This document shows positions 21,652 through 33,613 of a DNA stretch of 64,000 nt, piece by piece (the first letter of the stretch is position 1; each line of letters opens with the position of its first letter). This stretch comes from Fragum whitleyi (Eukaryota > Mollusca > Bivalvia > Cardiida > Cardiidae). The position numbers and the translations under genes are program-made. The stretch covers positions 2,652,501 through 2,716,500 of the forward strand of contig OX411559.1 in assembly GCA_948146395.1 (NCBI GenBank), read 5' to 3'. The notes beneath the pieces are model-generated. The model saw nothing but the letters and a program-made list of their open reading frames with translations, ran no database searches and was not told the DNA's origin.

Positions 21652-22905
21652 ACAAGAGGACCAAGATGGTCCTAGATCGCCCACCTGAGTCTCTTTGACC
21701 CCTGGGACAACACATTAATTAGATAGGCAGATGTCAAAAAGAAGTTAATTGCCTAAGATCAATACCATGGAACGTTTTCAGCGAAAAGCAAGACAGATAT
21801 GCCTTTTTGCTCTTCGATTCTAATTCTATAGAAAAAGGGATGCCCCCGGGTGGACCCCAAATGTGACCCCAGGGTCTTTATATGAACAAACTTGGAAGAG
21901 GTCCATAAGATTATGCTACATACTAAATATGAAAGCTGTCTGCCTTCTGGTCTCAGAGAAGAAGATTTTTGACGGTTTTCCTATTTTCATCCATCATGCT
22001 CAGATGAGCTGAAACGGATGCGCCCGGGTGGAGCCCAAATATGACCAAAGAATCTTGATATGAACAAACTTGGTAGGGGCCCACTACATGGTGCTACATA
22101 CCAAAAAAGAAAGCAGTGTGCCCTCTGGTTTCGATTAAAGAAGATTTTAAAAGATTTTCGCTCTTCCATTCTATGTTAAAAAGGGTTGCGCCCAGGTGGA
22201 GCCCAAATATGATCCTAGGGTCTTGATATGAACAAACTTGGTAGAGGTCCACTAGATGATGCTACATACCAAATATGAAAACTGTCTGCCTTCTGGTTTC
22301 ATAGAAGAAGTTTTTGAAGATTTTCCCTTTTTTACCCTTCGTGCTCTTGAGATATAGGGATGCACCCGTGCAAAGCCCAAATATGACACAAGGGTCTTGA
22401 TATGAACAAACTTGGTAGAGGCCCACTAGGTGATGCTACACACCAAATATTAAAGCTGTCTGCCCTCTGGATTCAGAGAAGAAGATTTTTAAAGATTTTC
22501 ACTCTTTGATTCTATGTAAAAAGGGTTGGGCCCGGGCAAAGCCCAAATATGACCCCAGGGTCTTGATATGAACAAACTTGGTAGAGGTCCACTAGATGAT
22601 GCTACATACCAAATATGAAAGCTGTCTGCCTTCTGGTTTACGAGAAGAATATTTTTAAAGATTTTCATATTTTCACTTTTTTTGATAAGGGTAAAGGGAA
22701 AGTTAAGGGTGGATTTCATTTATTTGAACAACTTTGGTAGAGCTTGACCTAAGGAACATACCTGTCAAGTTTCATCACGATTGGCCCACTGGATTAGGAG
22801 GAGAAGATGTTTAAAGAAATTGTGGACGACGCACGACTGACGACGGACATTCTACGATCCCAATAGCTCACCTTGAGCACTTCGTGCTCAGGTGAGCTAA
22901 AAATG
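21652..22905. mobile_element. HINE-like element, CACCTGAG subtype
   Basis: 5' end ACAAGAG, hairpin GGACC-AAGAT-GGTCC, then CGCCCACCTGAG. The 3' end is a long hairpin, AGCTCACCTTGAGCAC-TTC-GTGCTCAGGTGAGCT, followed by AAAAATGG, so CTCAGGTG is the complement of the 5' motif. Between them lie about five tandem core units of about 165-178 bp, starting near 21,837, 22,016, 22,183, 22,358 and 22,523 with GGGATGCCCCCGGGTGGA-type sequence. A GACGACGCACGACTGACGAC stretch sits before the 3' end. No coding capacity. Confidence 0.8.
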
Positions 22906-23485
22906 GAATATTTTTCACAGAAAAGAACGATTTTGAAATTTAGACTGAAAATTGTTAGACTGGTTTCCTTACTGATCTTGCTGAAATTAGTTACAAAAAT
23001 GTCGAAATACGTTGCTTTTAGTGCCAATGCCCTTGGGCCATTCTTAATCGTCTAAAATACACTCATTTCAAAATCTAAGAACAAGTTTTGTATTTTTCTA
23101 TGAAAGACTGTGAAAGAGCACCTTTAAATGGACCGTCTTGGAACTCCGTACAAGAGGACCATGAATGTCCGATATTGCCCACCTTCGTCTGGTATCAGTG
23201 TAATTTTCTATTAGACTTCCTTTCCTGTGACATGAGACGTAATGCCACCAAAATAACTACGGGTCTTTCTTGTGACCACACAAATATTCTGAGTAAGTTG
23301 GAGCCGAAACTGTGACCTCTAGATTGGTAAAAAGACAATTGTCAATAAGGCTCCTTTTCCCTTGACATAGTCGTTATGCCAGCAATATCAAAGGGATAAT
23401 TTTGAATTGTTGAAGTGGATATTATTCACAAGATTATTTTTGTAATGCATGATGTGCTCGGATGAGCTAAATATAATCATTTGAA

Positions 23486-24579
23486 ACAAGAGTGCCATCG
23501 TTACAAAATACGCCGCCACTTTGCTGCTGTTTCACGAAAATAATTGTAGACACTACTTATTTTGACAGAACCAAATTTAAAATGACCAAGTTTCATTTAA
23601 ATCAAGACAAAAAGTTAGGAGGAGTTGCCTTCACAAGGCTGCAATTTCAATAAGCCCCAGACTCTAAGTTTTAAGGGGGCATAATTCAGGGAAATGAATC
23701 AGCCATAAAATCCTTGATCCATATACATCTACAAATTATGGTGATGACATTGACCAAGTTTCATTTTAAAAAAGACAAAAAGTAAGGAGGAGTTGCGTTC
23801 AAAAGGCTGCAATTTCAATAAGCCCTAGATACTTAGTTTTAAGGGGGCATAATTTAGGGTAAAATTAATGAATCATAAAATCCTTACTTCATGCTCATCT
23901 ACCAATTTCGGTTATAACATCCACCAAGTTTCATTTGGATCCAGCCAGAAACTTAGGAAGAGTACACAAGGCTGCAATTTCAAATGGTCCCAGAGATTTA
24001 ATTTTAAGGGGGCATAACTGAGGCTATAAGCCCCAGAGACTAAGTTTTTAAGGGGCATAACTCAGGCAAAAATCAACGAACCTTAAATCCTTCCTTCATG
24101 CCCATCTACCAATTGAGGTGATAATATTGACCAAGTTTCAAGAAGATCAAGCCAGAAACTTAGGAGGAGTTGCATTGACAAGAAAAGTGGACCCAGAGAC
24201 TAAGTTTATAAGGGGCATAACTCAGGCAAAAATCAATGAACCGTAAAATCCTTCCTTCAAGTACATCTACCAATTGAGGTGATAACATTGACCAAGTTTC
24301 AAGAATATCCAGCCAGAAACTTAGGATGAGTTGCATTGACAAGAAAAGTGGACCCAGCGACTAGGTTTATAAGGGGCATAACTCAGGCAAAAATCAGCGA
24401 ACCGTAAAATCCTTCCTTCATGCACATCTACCAATTGAGGTGATAACATTGACCAAGTTGCAAGAAGATCCAGCCAGAAACTTAGGAGGAGTTGCGTTGA
24501 CAAGAAAAGTGGACAGACGGACGGATGGATGGACGGACAGATGACGCCAGTATACGTCTGCCTCCGGCGGCGTATAATA
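23486..24579. mobile_element. HINE-like element, ATACGCCGCC subtype
   Basis: 5' ACAAGAGTGCCATCG followed by ATACGCCGCC. The 3' end is CCTCCGGCGGCGTATAATAA, so GGCGGCGTAT is the exact complement of the 5' motif. About six core units of about 160-170 bp each contain CAGAAACTTAGGAGGAGTTG-type sequence, then ACGGACGGATGGATGGACGG. The next HINE-like element begins at the following base. Confidence 0.8.
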
Positions 24580-25947
24580 ACAAGAGTTGTCCGCGGACAA
24601 CGTAGCTCGCCCAAACAGCTGCTTGTCACAAACAGCGCTTGACCGAAGACCGAAGTTCAAAGTGGTTTCTTTCAATGTTAAAGTCCATGATCTAATATAT
24701 ATCTGTTTGAGTAGTAATTAAGAAATATAAAAACTTTTTTGTTTTAATTGCATGTATAAGGTTAGGGTAAGGTGAAAGCCTACAAGCAGATGAGGTTACC
24801 AATGGAATTTCTTTGTATCAAACATGAAGTTTTTCTTTAAAATTTTTCTAAGTCCACAAAAGGTCAAAATCAAGGTCAAATTGTGAAGGACCTTGGTCTC
24901 TGTAGAAGCCTATCACCTAGTGAGTATGTGTATGAAGTAATAATGTCCCTGAGTAAGGCATTTAGAAAATATAAGCAAGGTTAAATTTTAGGTTAAAGTT
25001 TTTCAGTTTAAGTTTTTCCAAGTCCATAAAAGGTCAAGGTCACGGTCAAATTGTCAAGGCCCTTGGTTTCTGGTGAAAGCCTTTCATCTGGTGACTATGT
25101 TTATTTAGGAATGATGTCCCTAGGTTAAAGCATTCAGAAAATATAAGCAAGGTTAAAGTCTTTGGTAAAAGAATTTCGGTTAAAGTATTTCTAAGTTCAT
25201 AAAAGGTCAAGGTCAAATTATCAAGGACCTTGATCTCTCACAAAAGCCTATCACCTAATGAGTATGTATATGAAGTAATGATGTCCCTAGGTTAAAGCAT
25301 TCAGAAAATAATAATAAGGTTAAAGTTTTTGGTTAAGTTTTCAGTTAAAGTTTTTCTAAGTCCACAAATGGTAAAGGTCAAGGTCAAATTGTGAAGGACC
25401 TTGGTCTCTGGTGAAAGCCTATCACCTGGTGAGTATATATATGAAGCTATGATGTCTCTAGGTTAGAGCATTAAAAAAATATATGCAAGGTTAAAGTTTT
25501 TGGTTAAAGTTTTTTGGTTAAAGTTTTTCTAAGTCCACAAGGGGCAAGGTCAAGGTCAAATTGTCAAGGACCTTTGTCTATGGTAAAAGCCTATCACCTA
25601 ATGAGTGTGCATATAAAGTAATGATGTCTCTAGTTTAAAGCTTACAGAAAATATAAGCAAGGTTAAATTTTTTTGGGTTAAAGTTTTTGGTTAAAGTTTT
25701 TGGTTAAAGTTTTTTTGAAAGGGTCAAGGTCACAGTCTAAAGGTCATTTCGACATGGATGTTGGTCTCAAATGAAAGCCTATGCCCTAATGAGTGTTTCT
25801 GTAAAAAATAAAGCCTCTAGGATAAATATTGATAGAAATAAAAAACTTTAACCTAATGCGGACGCCGACACCGACGCTGACGCCGACGCCGACATCCGAG
25901 GGTATGACAATAGCTCTTCCGAGACATTCGTCCCGGGCGAGCTAAAA
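24580..25947. mobile_element. HINE-like element, AGCTCGCCC subtype
   Basis: 5' ACAAGAG, perfect hairpin GTTGTCC-GC-GGACAAC, then GTAGCTCGCCC. 3' end CCCGGGCGAGCTAAAAATG: GGGCGAGCTA complements the 5' motif. About six core units of about 165-175 bp contain AAGGTCAAGGTCAAATTGTG and GAAAGCCTATCACCT. The microsatellite before the 3' end is hexameric (GACGCC) rather than ACGG. Confidence 0.8.
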
Positions 25948-25956
25948 ATGATATAT

Positions 25957-26090
25957 GAGCCTTTGCCTGAATTTTCCAACAATTCCATATATGTACACAG
26001 CAAAGCATCTGACCATCCCCACAGTCTGACCAGAGTCTTCACTATGCCTTTAGTACATTGATAAGGTCTAAAAGTACTTGTACACCATCA
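25957..26090. repeat. M-GAGCC element, left part
   Basis: TGAGCCTTTGCCTGAATTTT and CCAACAATTCC, then CCACAGTCTGACCAGAGTCT and GATAAGGTCTAAAAGTAC, in the order of the intact copy at 17,211. The right half is missing. Confidence 0.6.
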
Positions 26091-26586
26091 GGTAACATTA
26101 GATTTACAGACTGGTGGATTACGTTAATTGAATTTGATCAAAAGTTTAATGGCTTTATTTTCGTACACGGAAGACACAGCTATTGTGACATCCCTCACAT
26201 TTTTTTCAATCCCCTACTAAAAGACTCTGATATTTATGCCCATATTGATACAGTTTTTGAGTATTTGGTCTCTTTTGGGTTTGAGGGCACACAACAAGAA
26301 ATAAATTCATTTTCATTATCAAAATTTTCTAGAAATCACCATTCAATTGTAAGTTAGTCTGTGGTTGACATAAAATAAAACATGCCCTTACTTGGCATTA
26401 AGAAACGAAGAGGCCTTTCCAGCTTGATGTGAACTTGCTCAAAGATTGCTCATTGCACCAGTTTCTACTGCTGATTGCGATTGTAGGTTCAGCAATCAAA
26501 ATCTGATAAAAACACTATCAACCCACAAAATTTGGAAAATCTCATGAGTCTGTCTATAAATGGCCCTGACCTATACAAATTTGATT
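26091..26586. other. No gene recognised
   Basis: Contains a 99-codon open frame with no recognisable domain, lying next to a repeat. Not supported as a gene. Confidence 0.4.
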
Positions 26587-26815
26587 TTAACCCTTTCCCA
26601 AACGGCAAAAATTTAGGGTTGTCCCATTTGAAAGCTGCTGCAGACGACAAATTGGATGCTACTTAAGGTATAATTTGACAATATTATAGCTCAGAAAACA
26701 TTGAGACAAACGGAGAAAATGCTGTTTATCAGCATTTTCTTCTTTTGTCTCAATGTTTTCCCACGCCAATTCTATCAGGGACGTCAAAACCAGGTCTTGT
26801 TTTGGAAAGGGTTAA
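26587..26815. mobile_element. M-TTAA element, copy A (piggyBac-like MITE)
   Basis: A 229-bp element including TTAA at each end. Terminal repeats are TTAACCCTTTCC and GGAAAGGGTTAA. The centre has a hairpin (AAACATTGAGACAAA … TTTGTCTCAATGTTTT with GAAAATGCTG/CAGCATTTTC). Read base by base, it is identical to copy B at 50,998-51,226. The TTAA target and CCC/GGG ends fit a non-autonomous piggyBac-type element; no transposase is present. Confidence 0.8.
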
Positions 26816-26970
26816 GAGAGAGGTCTGGGATGAAAAGAAGTATAGGAGAATACTGAAGTAAAAATAGTATAAAAAACAATAAGTTGCATAAATAAATACT
26901 TTGCTTTATTCAATATATATATTCATAAAGACAATGACCAGCATTTAGGATGACATCTTCTACATGATAA

Positions 26971-27428
26971 GAGCCTGTGTGTGACATTTCCAACACTTTG
27001 AAATGTGCACATCAAAGTCTCTGGCCAGCCTGTGCATCTGCACAGTCTGACCAGAGTCTTGACTGATCACTCTGTACCTGGATAAGGTCTCAAATTATCC
27101 TTAACCCTTTGCTGTTTAATCCCTGCTTTTTACGTGCCTGTGATTTTTATAATGGAGAAACCATTGTGAAAAAAGAATAAATTGCTTCCAACAAGCAATT
27201 TCTTCTTTTTCCACATTATTTTCTACCCTACAGAATGGTTATTTTTCAAATTGAATCCACTTTTAATTTTCGTCTGCAAAACCTTTGAATTTGGACAGGT
27301 CCAAAATTTTGTAAAACAGGAAAGGGTTAATCAGACAATCTTCTATTCCTACTATGTTAATTTCGTGGCTTTTTATTTCTTGTAGCTTGTGCAAATGATA
27401 AATTGTTGGAAATGTCACACACAGGCTC
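26971..27428. mobile_element. M-GAGCC element with an M-TTAA insertion
   Basis: Left end GAGCCTGTGTGTGACATTTC, right end GAAATGTCACACACAGGCTC: 20-bp terminal repeats matching exactly. The interior follows the copy at 17,211 up to GATAAGGTCTCAAA, then is interrupted by the 230-bp M-TTAA element at 27,101-27,330. Confidence 0.75.
27101..27330. mobile_element. M-TTAA element, copy C
   Basis: TTAACCCTTTGCTG at the left, CAGGAAAGGGTTAA at the right, both with TTAA. Interior hairpin around TTGCTTCCAACAAGCAA. It is a different subtype from copies A and B, and matches copy D at 49,249 in reverse orientation. Confidence 0.75.
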
Positions 27429-28150
27429 ATTTTCTAGATCTAAATAAGGCAAATTCATAAATCAAATGGACTTAATAGCATAAAACAGCCATGCATTCAA
27501 GATGAGTAAACAGTGCAAATTGTTTTCAAACTTTATCCTGCTATGCACATGCAAATCAGGGCATATTTTCAAAAATGTTTCGCAGAGCCCCAAAACCTTT
27601 TTTATCCTTCAAAATATTTTAAGCCAGGTCATAATTTTTTGACAGCTGCTTATCAGATGGGCCAATTTTTTTTGTTTGGTGGCATTTGCATTAATTATAC
27701 AAGTACCTATAAATAATACAAAGTACCATACTTTGGGTTATTTTCAAGTGGCCTTGTTTTTCCAGTTTTATCCAAAATGTAGTGGTTTCATTTTGGTGTG
27801 TCTTATTTTTGCCATCAGGCATAGGTGGTGAAAATAGGCGCACCAAAAATTAAATTTTATCTTAAAGTTGATCATATTTAAGGAATTCACATGGGGTACT
27901 TCTCTTCAATGTAACTGTAAGGGGAGTAACTGCATCAACTATTTCTAGTTCTCTTGAACGACAATTATTATTAATAATAATGTGTGTAATGTTAATCCAA
28001 TGTCAAACTGCCAAAGACATGTCAAAATGTTCACACTTTGATAAAAACACAATTACACGTATCAATATTTATCTGTATCAGTAAATGTATTATTCACCTC
28101 ATGTAGACATGTATATGTGTGAATATAGTTTTTTTTTATTGGTTATATCC
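27429..28150. other. No gene recognised
   Basis: AT-rich non-coding. No supported feature. Confidence 0.4.
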
Positions 28151-28222
28151 AGGGGTCAGCACAACCCTATTGTAAGTGCCCATTAATATATAGGCACTTA
28201 CAATAGTGTTACACCGACCCCT
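28151..28222. repeat. FB-AAGTGCC palindrome
   Basis: AGGGGTCAGCACAACCCTAT plus TGTAAGTGCC folds back on GGCACTTACAATAGTGTTAC plus ACCGACCCCT, with an AT-rich loop of about 12 bases. A second copy lies at 63,511-63,580. Confidence 0.7.
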
Positions 28223-29400
28223 TGATATGAATTGATGGCAAATTTTCAAAATATTTTGGCATGTCCAATTTTCTCCACCTACTTAGCGTGGGGATAATTG
28301 GTGAAAATAAGACAATAACCAACAAATCCCAAAATATGTAAGTAACAATAGATTTGTGCTAGCCTCTAGTTTTTTGTCTGTTAATGATTGATTCAACACA
28401 GTTTTCAACAGTATAGCAGTTTTATCACAGAAGTAGATGCACATGCCCAAAGTTGATGCACCTACCCATGTTTCTTATTGTTTCTCACACCAGTACAGCA
28501 TCCTTGACACCAGCTGTTCCCTTACCCATTGTTTTCATTGAAAAATACTAAATTCATGACAAAGTTATTACAAATCTTTGTGGACAGAGATACCTTTTCT
28601 AAAGCAGCACTTGTTTCTCTTCTTTTCTACAATGCAAGGAATCTTCATAAAGACATCAATGGTCTGTGGTATTTTGATTTTGCATGAAAATTTAAATGCC
28701 CTTTGAATCCAATATTCATTTCCTTCTCAAGACCATAAATGAAATGAAGTATACTTTAAAAAAAAATTTTTCATGAAGCTGCTAAGCAATTTTAACATAT
28801 TTCCTACAATCAGTCAAACACATGCTAAAAGAAACATTTTAATGTCTTATTCTATTCTACAAATATTCTTTAAGTTCTTTAAGCCTTCCCATCTAATCAT
28901 CAATAAACAAAACAGTTCAACAGTTAATCACCTCTTGCAAAACCTTTTCCTTAATATTTTCTGGAAAATAAAAGCACAAGGGAATAAGACTCACAAACTT
29001 GTCAAGTTAAAGTTTAGCAAAAATCTTCTAATTGTGAATTATGTTTCATATTTTTTAAGTTCATATGAACAGTTTTTTTAGAAAGCTATAAACAATAACC
29101 TAGCATTCACACCCTTTATGTAAAATTTTAACAGAATAAATTTGCTCTGTTTACAATTCTATACAATTTTCTTTCTCTGCGTAATTACACTACAATGAAA
29201 TATTTTTTGTATCTATAAATGAACACACAAATGAAGTAAAACTTAACATACGGAATTTTAGGTCAATGGGAGAGATTTGGATGTAAAATGAAAAATTTCA
29301 CTATTTCATTTTTTGTCTTCAAGCCCCAGTAATTATGGGTAGTCTCAAAGCCCCTTTAATGTGGTTAGACATTAGAACTGTAGACACTACCTACAATTTG
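28223..29400. other. No gene recognised
   Basis: AT-rich sequence; the open frames are short and featureless. Confidence 0.4.
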
Positions 29401-29419
29401 ACATGAAAACATATAGAGG

Positions 29420-29800
29420 ATAATCTTTTTGTTTCAGTGTAAGATTGATTTATATTTTATTGAGTGAACAACAAAAGCTATTTTCATGAGGAGTGAAAAT
29501 ATAGCTTTTGTTGTTCACGAAATGAAATATTAATTGATTTTACTCGAAAAACAATGATTATTCTATTTCTAAAATGCAAAAATGAGACAAAATGTGAAAT
29601 TTCTAGGACATATTTTTGTAAAGCGCGTCATTTTGCAAGTGATTGCTATGCAACATTCATTGTGACGTCACTTATTTCGCCCCTCATGTATGACGTCAGA
29701 TAAGGTGAAATTCACAAAAGCAGGGTGTTAGTTTTTGATAATTTCACTGCTTTTCCGGTGAGATTATCAAGTGAAAATCTACCATTATTTCTCGATCAAC
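29420..29800. mobile_element. M-GTTGTTC foldback element
   Basis: Strong foldback: GTGAACAACAAAAGCTATTT at about 29,464 against AAATATAGCTTTTGTTGTTC ending near 29,517. The following block ATGAGACAAAATGTGAAATT, GCAAGTGATTGCTATGCAAC and ATGACGTCAGATAAGGTG recurs at 40,650-40,960 and 50,582-52,130. Two full TGACGTCA palindromes occur at 29,663-29,670 and 29,691-29,698. Confidence 0.6.
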
Positions 29801-29951
29801 CACCAAAAAGCATTAAAGAAAATGACAATCATTACTCCCTTGACCTAAATAACGATCGAATCAGCAAATATATATACACACATATAGTACATGCAAAATA
29901 ACCGGTAACCCATCACGCTTAAAGTATCATTTGGAACTTCATAAACAGATT

Positions 29952-30251
29952 TACGGTATTTCCCCTTAAAAAAGCACCCTCACATCTTTTACTTAACAAA
30001 AAAAACACAACTTCAAATGCCTAAATTTTAAGAACTTGTTGAGACTACTTTTCTAATTTGATGTGAATTTCCTCTAAACAATCATTTACATGATTGTTTA
30101 GAGAAAATTTACCTCAAATTAAAGGGAAAGGGGGCCTAAAAGACTTAAGTTTAATGATTTTTTTAAATCAGAAAATGCAAATAAATCAATAAAAGCTCCA
30201 GGACCATGTTTTGTATAGCTCCAGGGAGTGTTTATTAAGAGAAATACAGTA
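29952..30251. mobile_element. M-TACCG inverted-repeat element
   Basis: Ends TACGGTATTTCCCC and GAGAAATACAGTA. Internal palindrome AAACAATCATTTACATGATT plus GTTTAG, and the phrases AAAGCTCCAGGACCATGTT and TAGCTCCAGGGAGTGTTTAT. About 300 bp, matching the copy at 43,077 and the interrupted copy at 47,637. Confidence 0.7.
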
Positions 30252-30620
30252 ATTGTAAAAAAGCCATTAAATCCCAAATATTCCATTGATCTTAAGAGTA
30301 AAGATAAAAGAATTTCAAAACAAAAACACTACATGTAGATGCAAAGTCTCAGCCTCAGATTCTGGATAGTAAAAATATCCTTGATGACAAGGGACATAAA
30401 TCCTATCAAATTATTCCTATAGTAATCTTCCTTGGTAGTGTGGATTACAAGCTTAAAATTTCAAATCAATGTTTCTAATAATAACAAAGTTATGATTAAG
30501 GATCAGTTTGTCATACTGATGCAAATGCTACACAAACAACAACAACATCTCCATGGTGATGACAATACTTAAACATCTTGTTCTAAAACAACCAACATAA
30601 ATATTGTTTTTCAGCCCTGT
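30252..30620. other. No gene recognised
   Basis: Non-coding AT-rich sequence without a supported feature. Confidence 0.4.
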
Positions 30621-30765
30621 ACAGTTATATCGCGGCGGTTGGAGCACCTTACAATGGATTCCTGGTATTTCTCACACCAGTACTACCATTACATCCTTTC
30701 CTAGCCTCCAGCTGCTATCTATAGGTCAACAATTATCAACCAATTGGTGGGGGAAAACTCAGGGC
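30621..30765 (-). mobile_element. tRNA-derived SINE, partial
   Basis: CAGTTATATCGCGGCGGTTG, GGAGCACCTTACAATGGATT, TTTCCTAGCCTCCAGCTGCT and ATCAACCAATTGGTGG are the SINE body on the minus strand. The tRNA head and the tail are absent. A 48-bp piece of the SINE tail (GTTGAAAGCGGCGTAAAACC plus TCAATCAATC) lies on the plus strand at 31,428-31,475. Confidence 0.7.
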
Positions 30766-32790
30766 TGAATCTAGGTTTTCACTAAAGTGGGCCAACTCCC
30801 CCATCACATTTCAAAATGTGGGCCAACATGTTTAAGGAATGGGCCACGAGCAGGCATTCTCTTTTACTCACAAAATTTAAAGTTCTGACTTATTATCTTA
30901 AAAAGAGAGACACAAAAGACAGTGAGATGTGAAGGAACATTTTGTAACAATCATTCCTTTATATCCATTTATTTGCTAAAGATTATTATGTTGTCGAGAT
31001 ATTTTTTGGTAACAACTTTTTCTTTATGTCCTTTCATTTTCTTTATAGATCTTATTAAGGTAATTAATTTTAATTCATTTTGGTACTTAAGGCTTTCAAT
31101 ACGGTCCAAACCCTCCCGAGTTATATCAGCCGCTGTATTTATTGCCCATTGGAAGAGAACAAAATGTGTACAGTCGTGTTTCACAATCACTTCACCCTAA
31201 TGAAAATGTGCAACCAAAACGTCGTATGTACAACTTCAGAGAAATTGCACTCACATGGACTCAACCACGTATCGATGATAATTATTCCTTGATAATCAAA
31301 GTTTTGATTGATGCATTTTTAATAGAGTACGGATAAAGAAATTTCCCGAGAGGATAACCAAAGTTTCAAAATTAAACAATCAAAATCTTGTTGTATCATT
31401 CCAATTACGCGACGCTAATCCATTCAGACATAATGTTGAAAGCGGCGTAAAACCCCATTCAATCAATCAATCCATTCAGACATAGACAATGGAATAATTA
31501 ATTTGGTTTTCGTACCTGATTCTTATTTATTTATCAGGGTTTTAGTCTGACATCAAGAAAAAGGGGTCCAAAGGACTCGACCATTGGGATCTTAGGAGTC
31601 CTTTCATTCTGTTTGGGAGTCCCTGCTTTAGGTAAAGACTATTTCTTTAAGAACAATGATCTACTTTTCCTGTGCCTTTTAAGCTATTCCCTGTTTAAAG
31701 GTTAAGAAATTGTTGGTTATTTACCATTACTTGTCTCTCAACTTCAGGAAAGAATTGAATACTGTATAAAACAGTATTCAATTCTATTCTGATGTTGATC
31801 CCTAGAGGGTCCAAAGGACTCATATTAGATAGTTTTGAGGGTCCTGGCTGCTTACTTTGGAGTCTCAGACTCGCAAAACCTGCGTCCCTTAAAACCCTGT
31901 TTATTATCCGACAATTATCTTTCATATGTCCCGATAGAAAATCCTTATCTAAATAAACAACTTTCGGAAGCTGGGTCGCCTGTCTTGTGTTAAAAGGATA
32001 TATGAAAATTGATTGCATAAAGCTTTATCCATAAAATGTATTGGTATCACTTACGACTCTATTACCCTAGAATAATACTACACAATAACTGTAGGCTATC
32101 TTCATTGAAGCGTAACTTTTACCGAGGAAGCTGACTGGGGATTCTATTTATAGTGACGATTATTCCAGGGTAGATATAAACAGCTTTACACAATATTAGG
32201 GGTTTTCTCAACGGTCTCTAAATGTATTCACGATAAACGCACAGCTTATTTAATAATGCGCCAACCATTTTAACTGAGCGTGACCTGTGCCGCACGGCCT
32301 TGTGTTTTTTGCGGCAAGAACAATTTTAAAGCGGGAATCCCGCAATCCCGCGCCCTAGATTCAGCTCTGAAAACTAATCAGAAAGGATGATTGCACCCAA
32401 GTAGCAGGGTATAATTTAAAAACATTTTGCACCATATAACAGTCTTCCATATTGAACATTTAAACCTAATTTAGTTGCTAAAATAGAGCCTTTAACTAAA
32501 ATCCAAATAATTAAATAGAACTACAACCAGTAAAAAAATTCAGAACTTCATTAACAATAAAGGTCTTAACAAATTGAGCTTATATCTAAGCATTGAGCAA
32601 ATTAAGTTTGATGTGAATTATCCCTTGTCATGTTGAGCTCATATTCTTTACCCATGGCATGCTGATTAAAGATCCTTGCAAAATAAATGTAAAAGCCAAG
32701 TGCTAAATTAAAAGCACTGGAAGTTACCAAATGTGAGTGAGTACTGATTTCAGAAATGCATTGTTTTACACTTTTCTGGTTTAAAAATGA
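30766..32790. other. No gene recognised; one short perfect hairpin
   Basis: No supported coding sequence. GAATTGAATACTGT at 31,752-31,765 is followed by a 5-base loop and its perfect complement at 31,771-31,784, probably the middle of another foldback repeat. Confidence 0.4.
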
Positions 32791-32794
32791 AATT

Positions 32795-33000
32795 CAGGTG
32801 GTATGGCCTAAGATCAGACTGCACATATGTGCAGGCTGGTCTTTGTCTATACCTCCTGTCTAAGCAGGAATATTCCGGGTTCAGCATGACCAGGGTTAAT
32901 GTTTCAGAAGATGATGTAGATACAGAGCAGCTTGCACACACATGCAGTCTGATCTTAGTCTACACCAGCTGCGTTTCTCTAAAACAAAGTCACAGGTATT
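32795..33000. repeat. AAGATCAGACTGCACA-type interspersed repeat
   Basis: AAGATCAGACTGCACATATG, TCTTTGTCTATACCTCCTGT and GTTCAGCATGACCAGGGTTA, followed by a diverged inverted copy (CAGTCTGATCTTAGTCTACA). Related copies occur at 42,945-43,065 and 55,975-56,075. The structure suggests a small inverted-repeat element. Confidence 0.5.
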
Positions 33001-33309
33001 GATATCTTGTTTCGAATAAAAGATAAAATGTGTTAAACCAATATAAATATATGTCTTGACTTAATAAAATGAATTACCTTAAAATTTGCTCTAAATGTAG
33101 AAGACAGCACGCTTTCAAATTAAAACAACCTGGAGTAAGCAAAATTTATCTACAGTAAGTTTTTTTTTTTTTTTTTTTCATTTTTGAATTAATTTAAAAG
33201 CACTGAAATCAATGCACATGCAATTGATTCTCATTAGCCAAGGTCATTAAATTATTTCATTTGTACAGACCTTATTTCTCTAACACATACTGACTCCACT
33301 TTAAGCAAA

Positions 33310-33613
33310 ACAAGAGCTGTCACTGTAAGATGACAATGCCCCCGACACCGCTTTGATTTTAAATTATGGCCAATCTATGTTGAAGGTCAAGGTCATCCAG
33401 GGGTCAAGGTCACCAAAGTATGTGCCTACAGAAAGGTAATGTACCAAGGAATGTTGTGGTAAAGTATGATGCGAATATGTTAAGTAATAAGGAAGTTATG
33501 GCCAATGTTAAAGTTTTTGGACGGAATGACGGACGGACGGACGGACAGACGGACGGACAAACGGACAGACGGACAAACAAATTTATGATGCCTCCCTTTC
33601 GGGGGCATAATAA
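33310..33613. mobile_element. HINE-like element, ATGCCCCCG subtype, short
   Basis: 5' ACAAGAG, small hairpin (TGTCA … TGACA), then AATGCCCCCGAC. 3' ATGCCTCCCTTTCGGGGGCA then TAATAAAA. The interior is a single short block with AAGGTCAAGGTCATCC, then an ACGGACGG-type microsatellite (33,530-33,580). The tandem core seen in its relatives is absent. Confidence 0.75.

Noticed and set aside
26058..26357. 99-codon open frame as a gene
   Set aside because: No domain, no splice or promoter context, starts in a repeat fragment.
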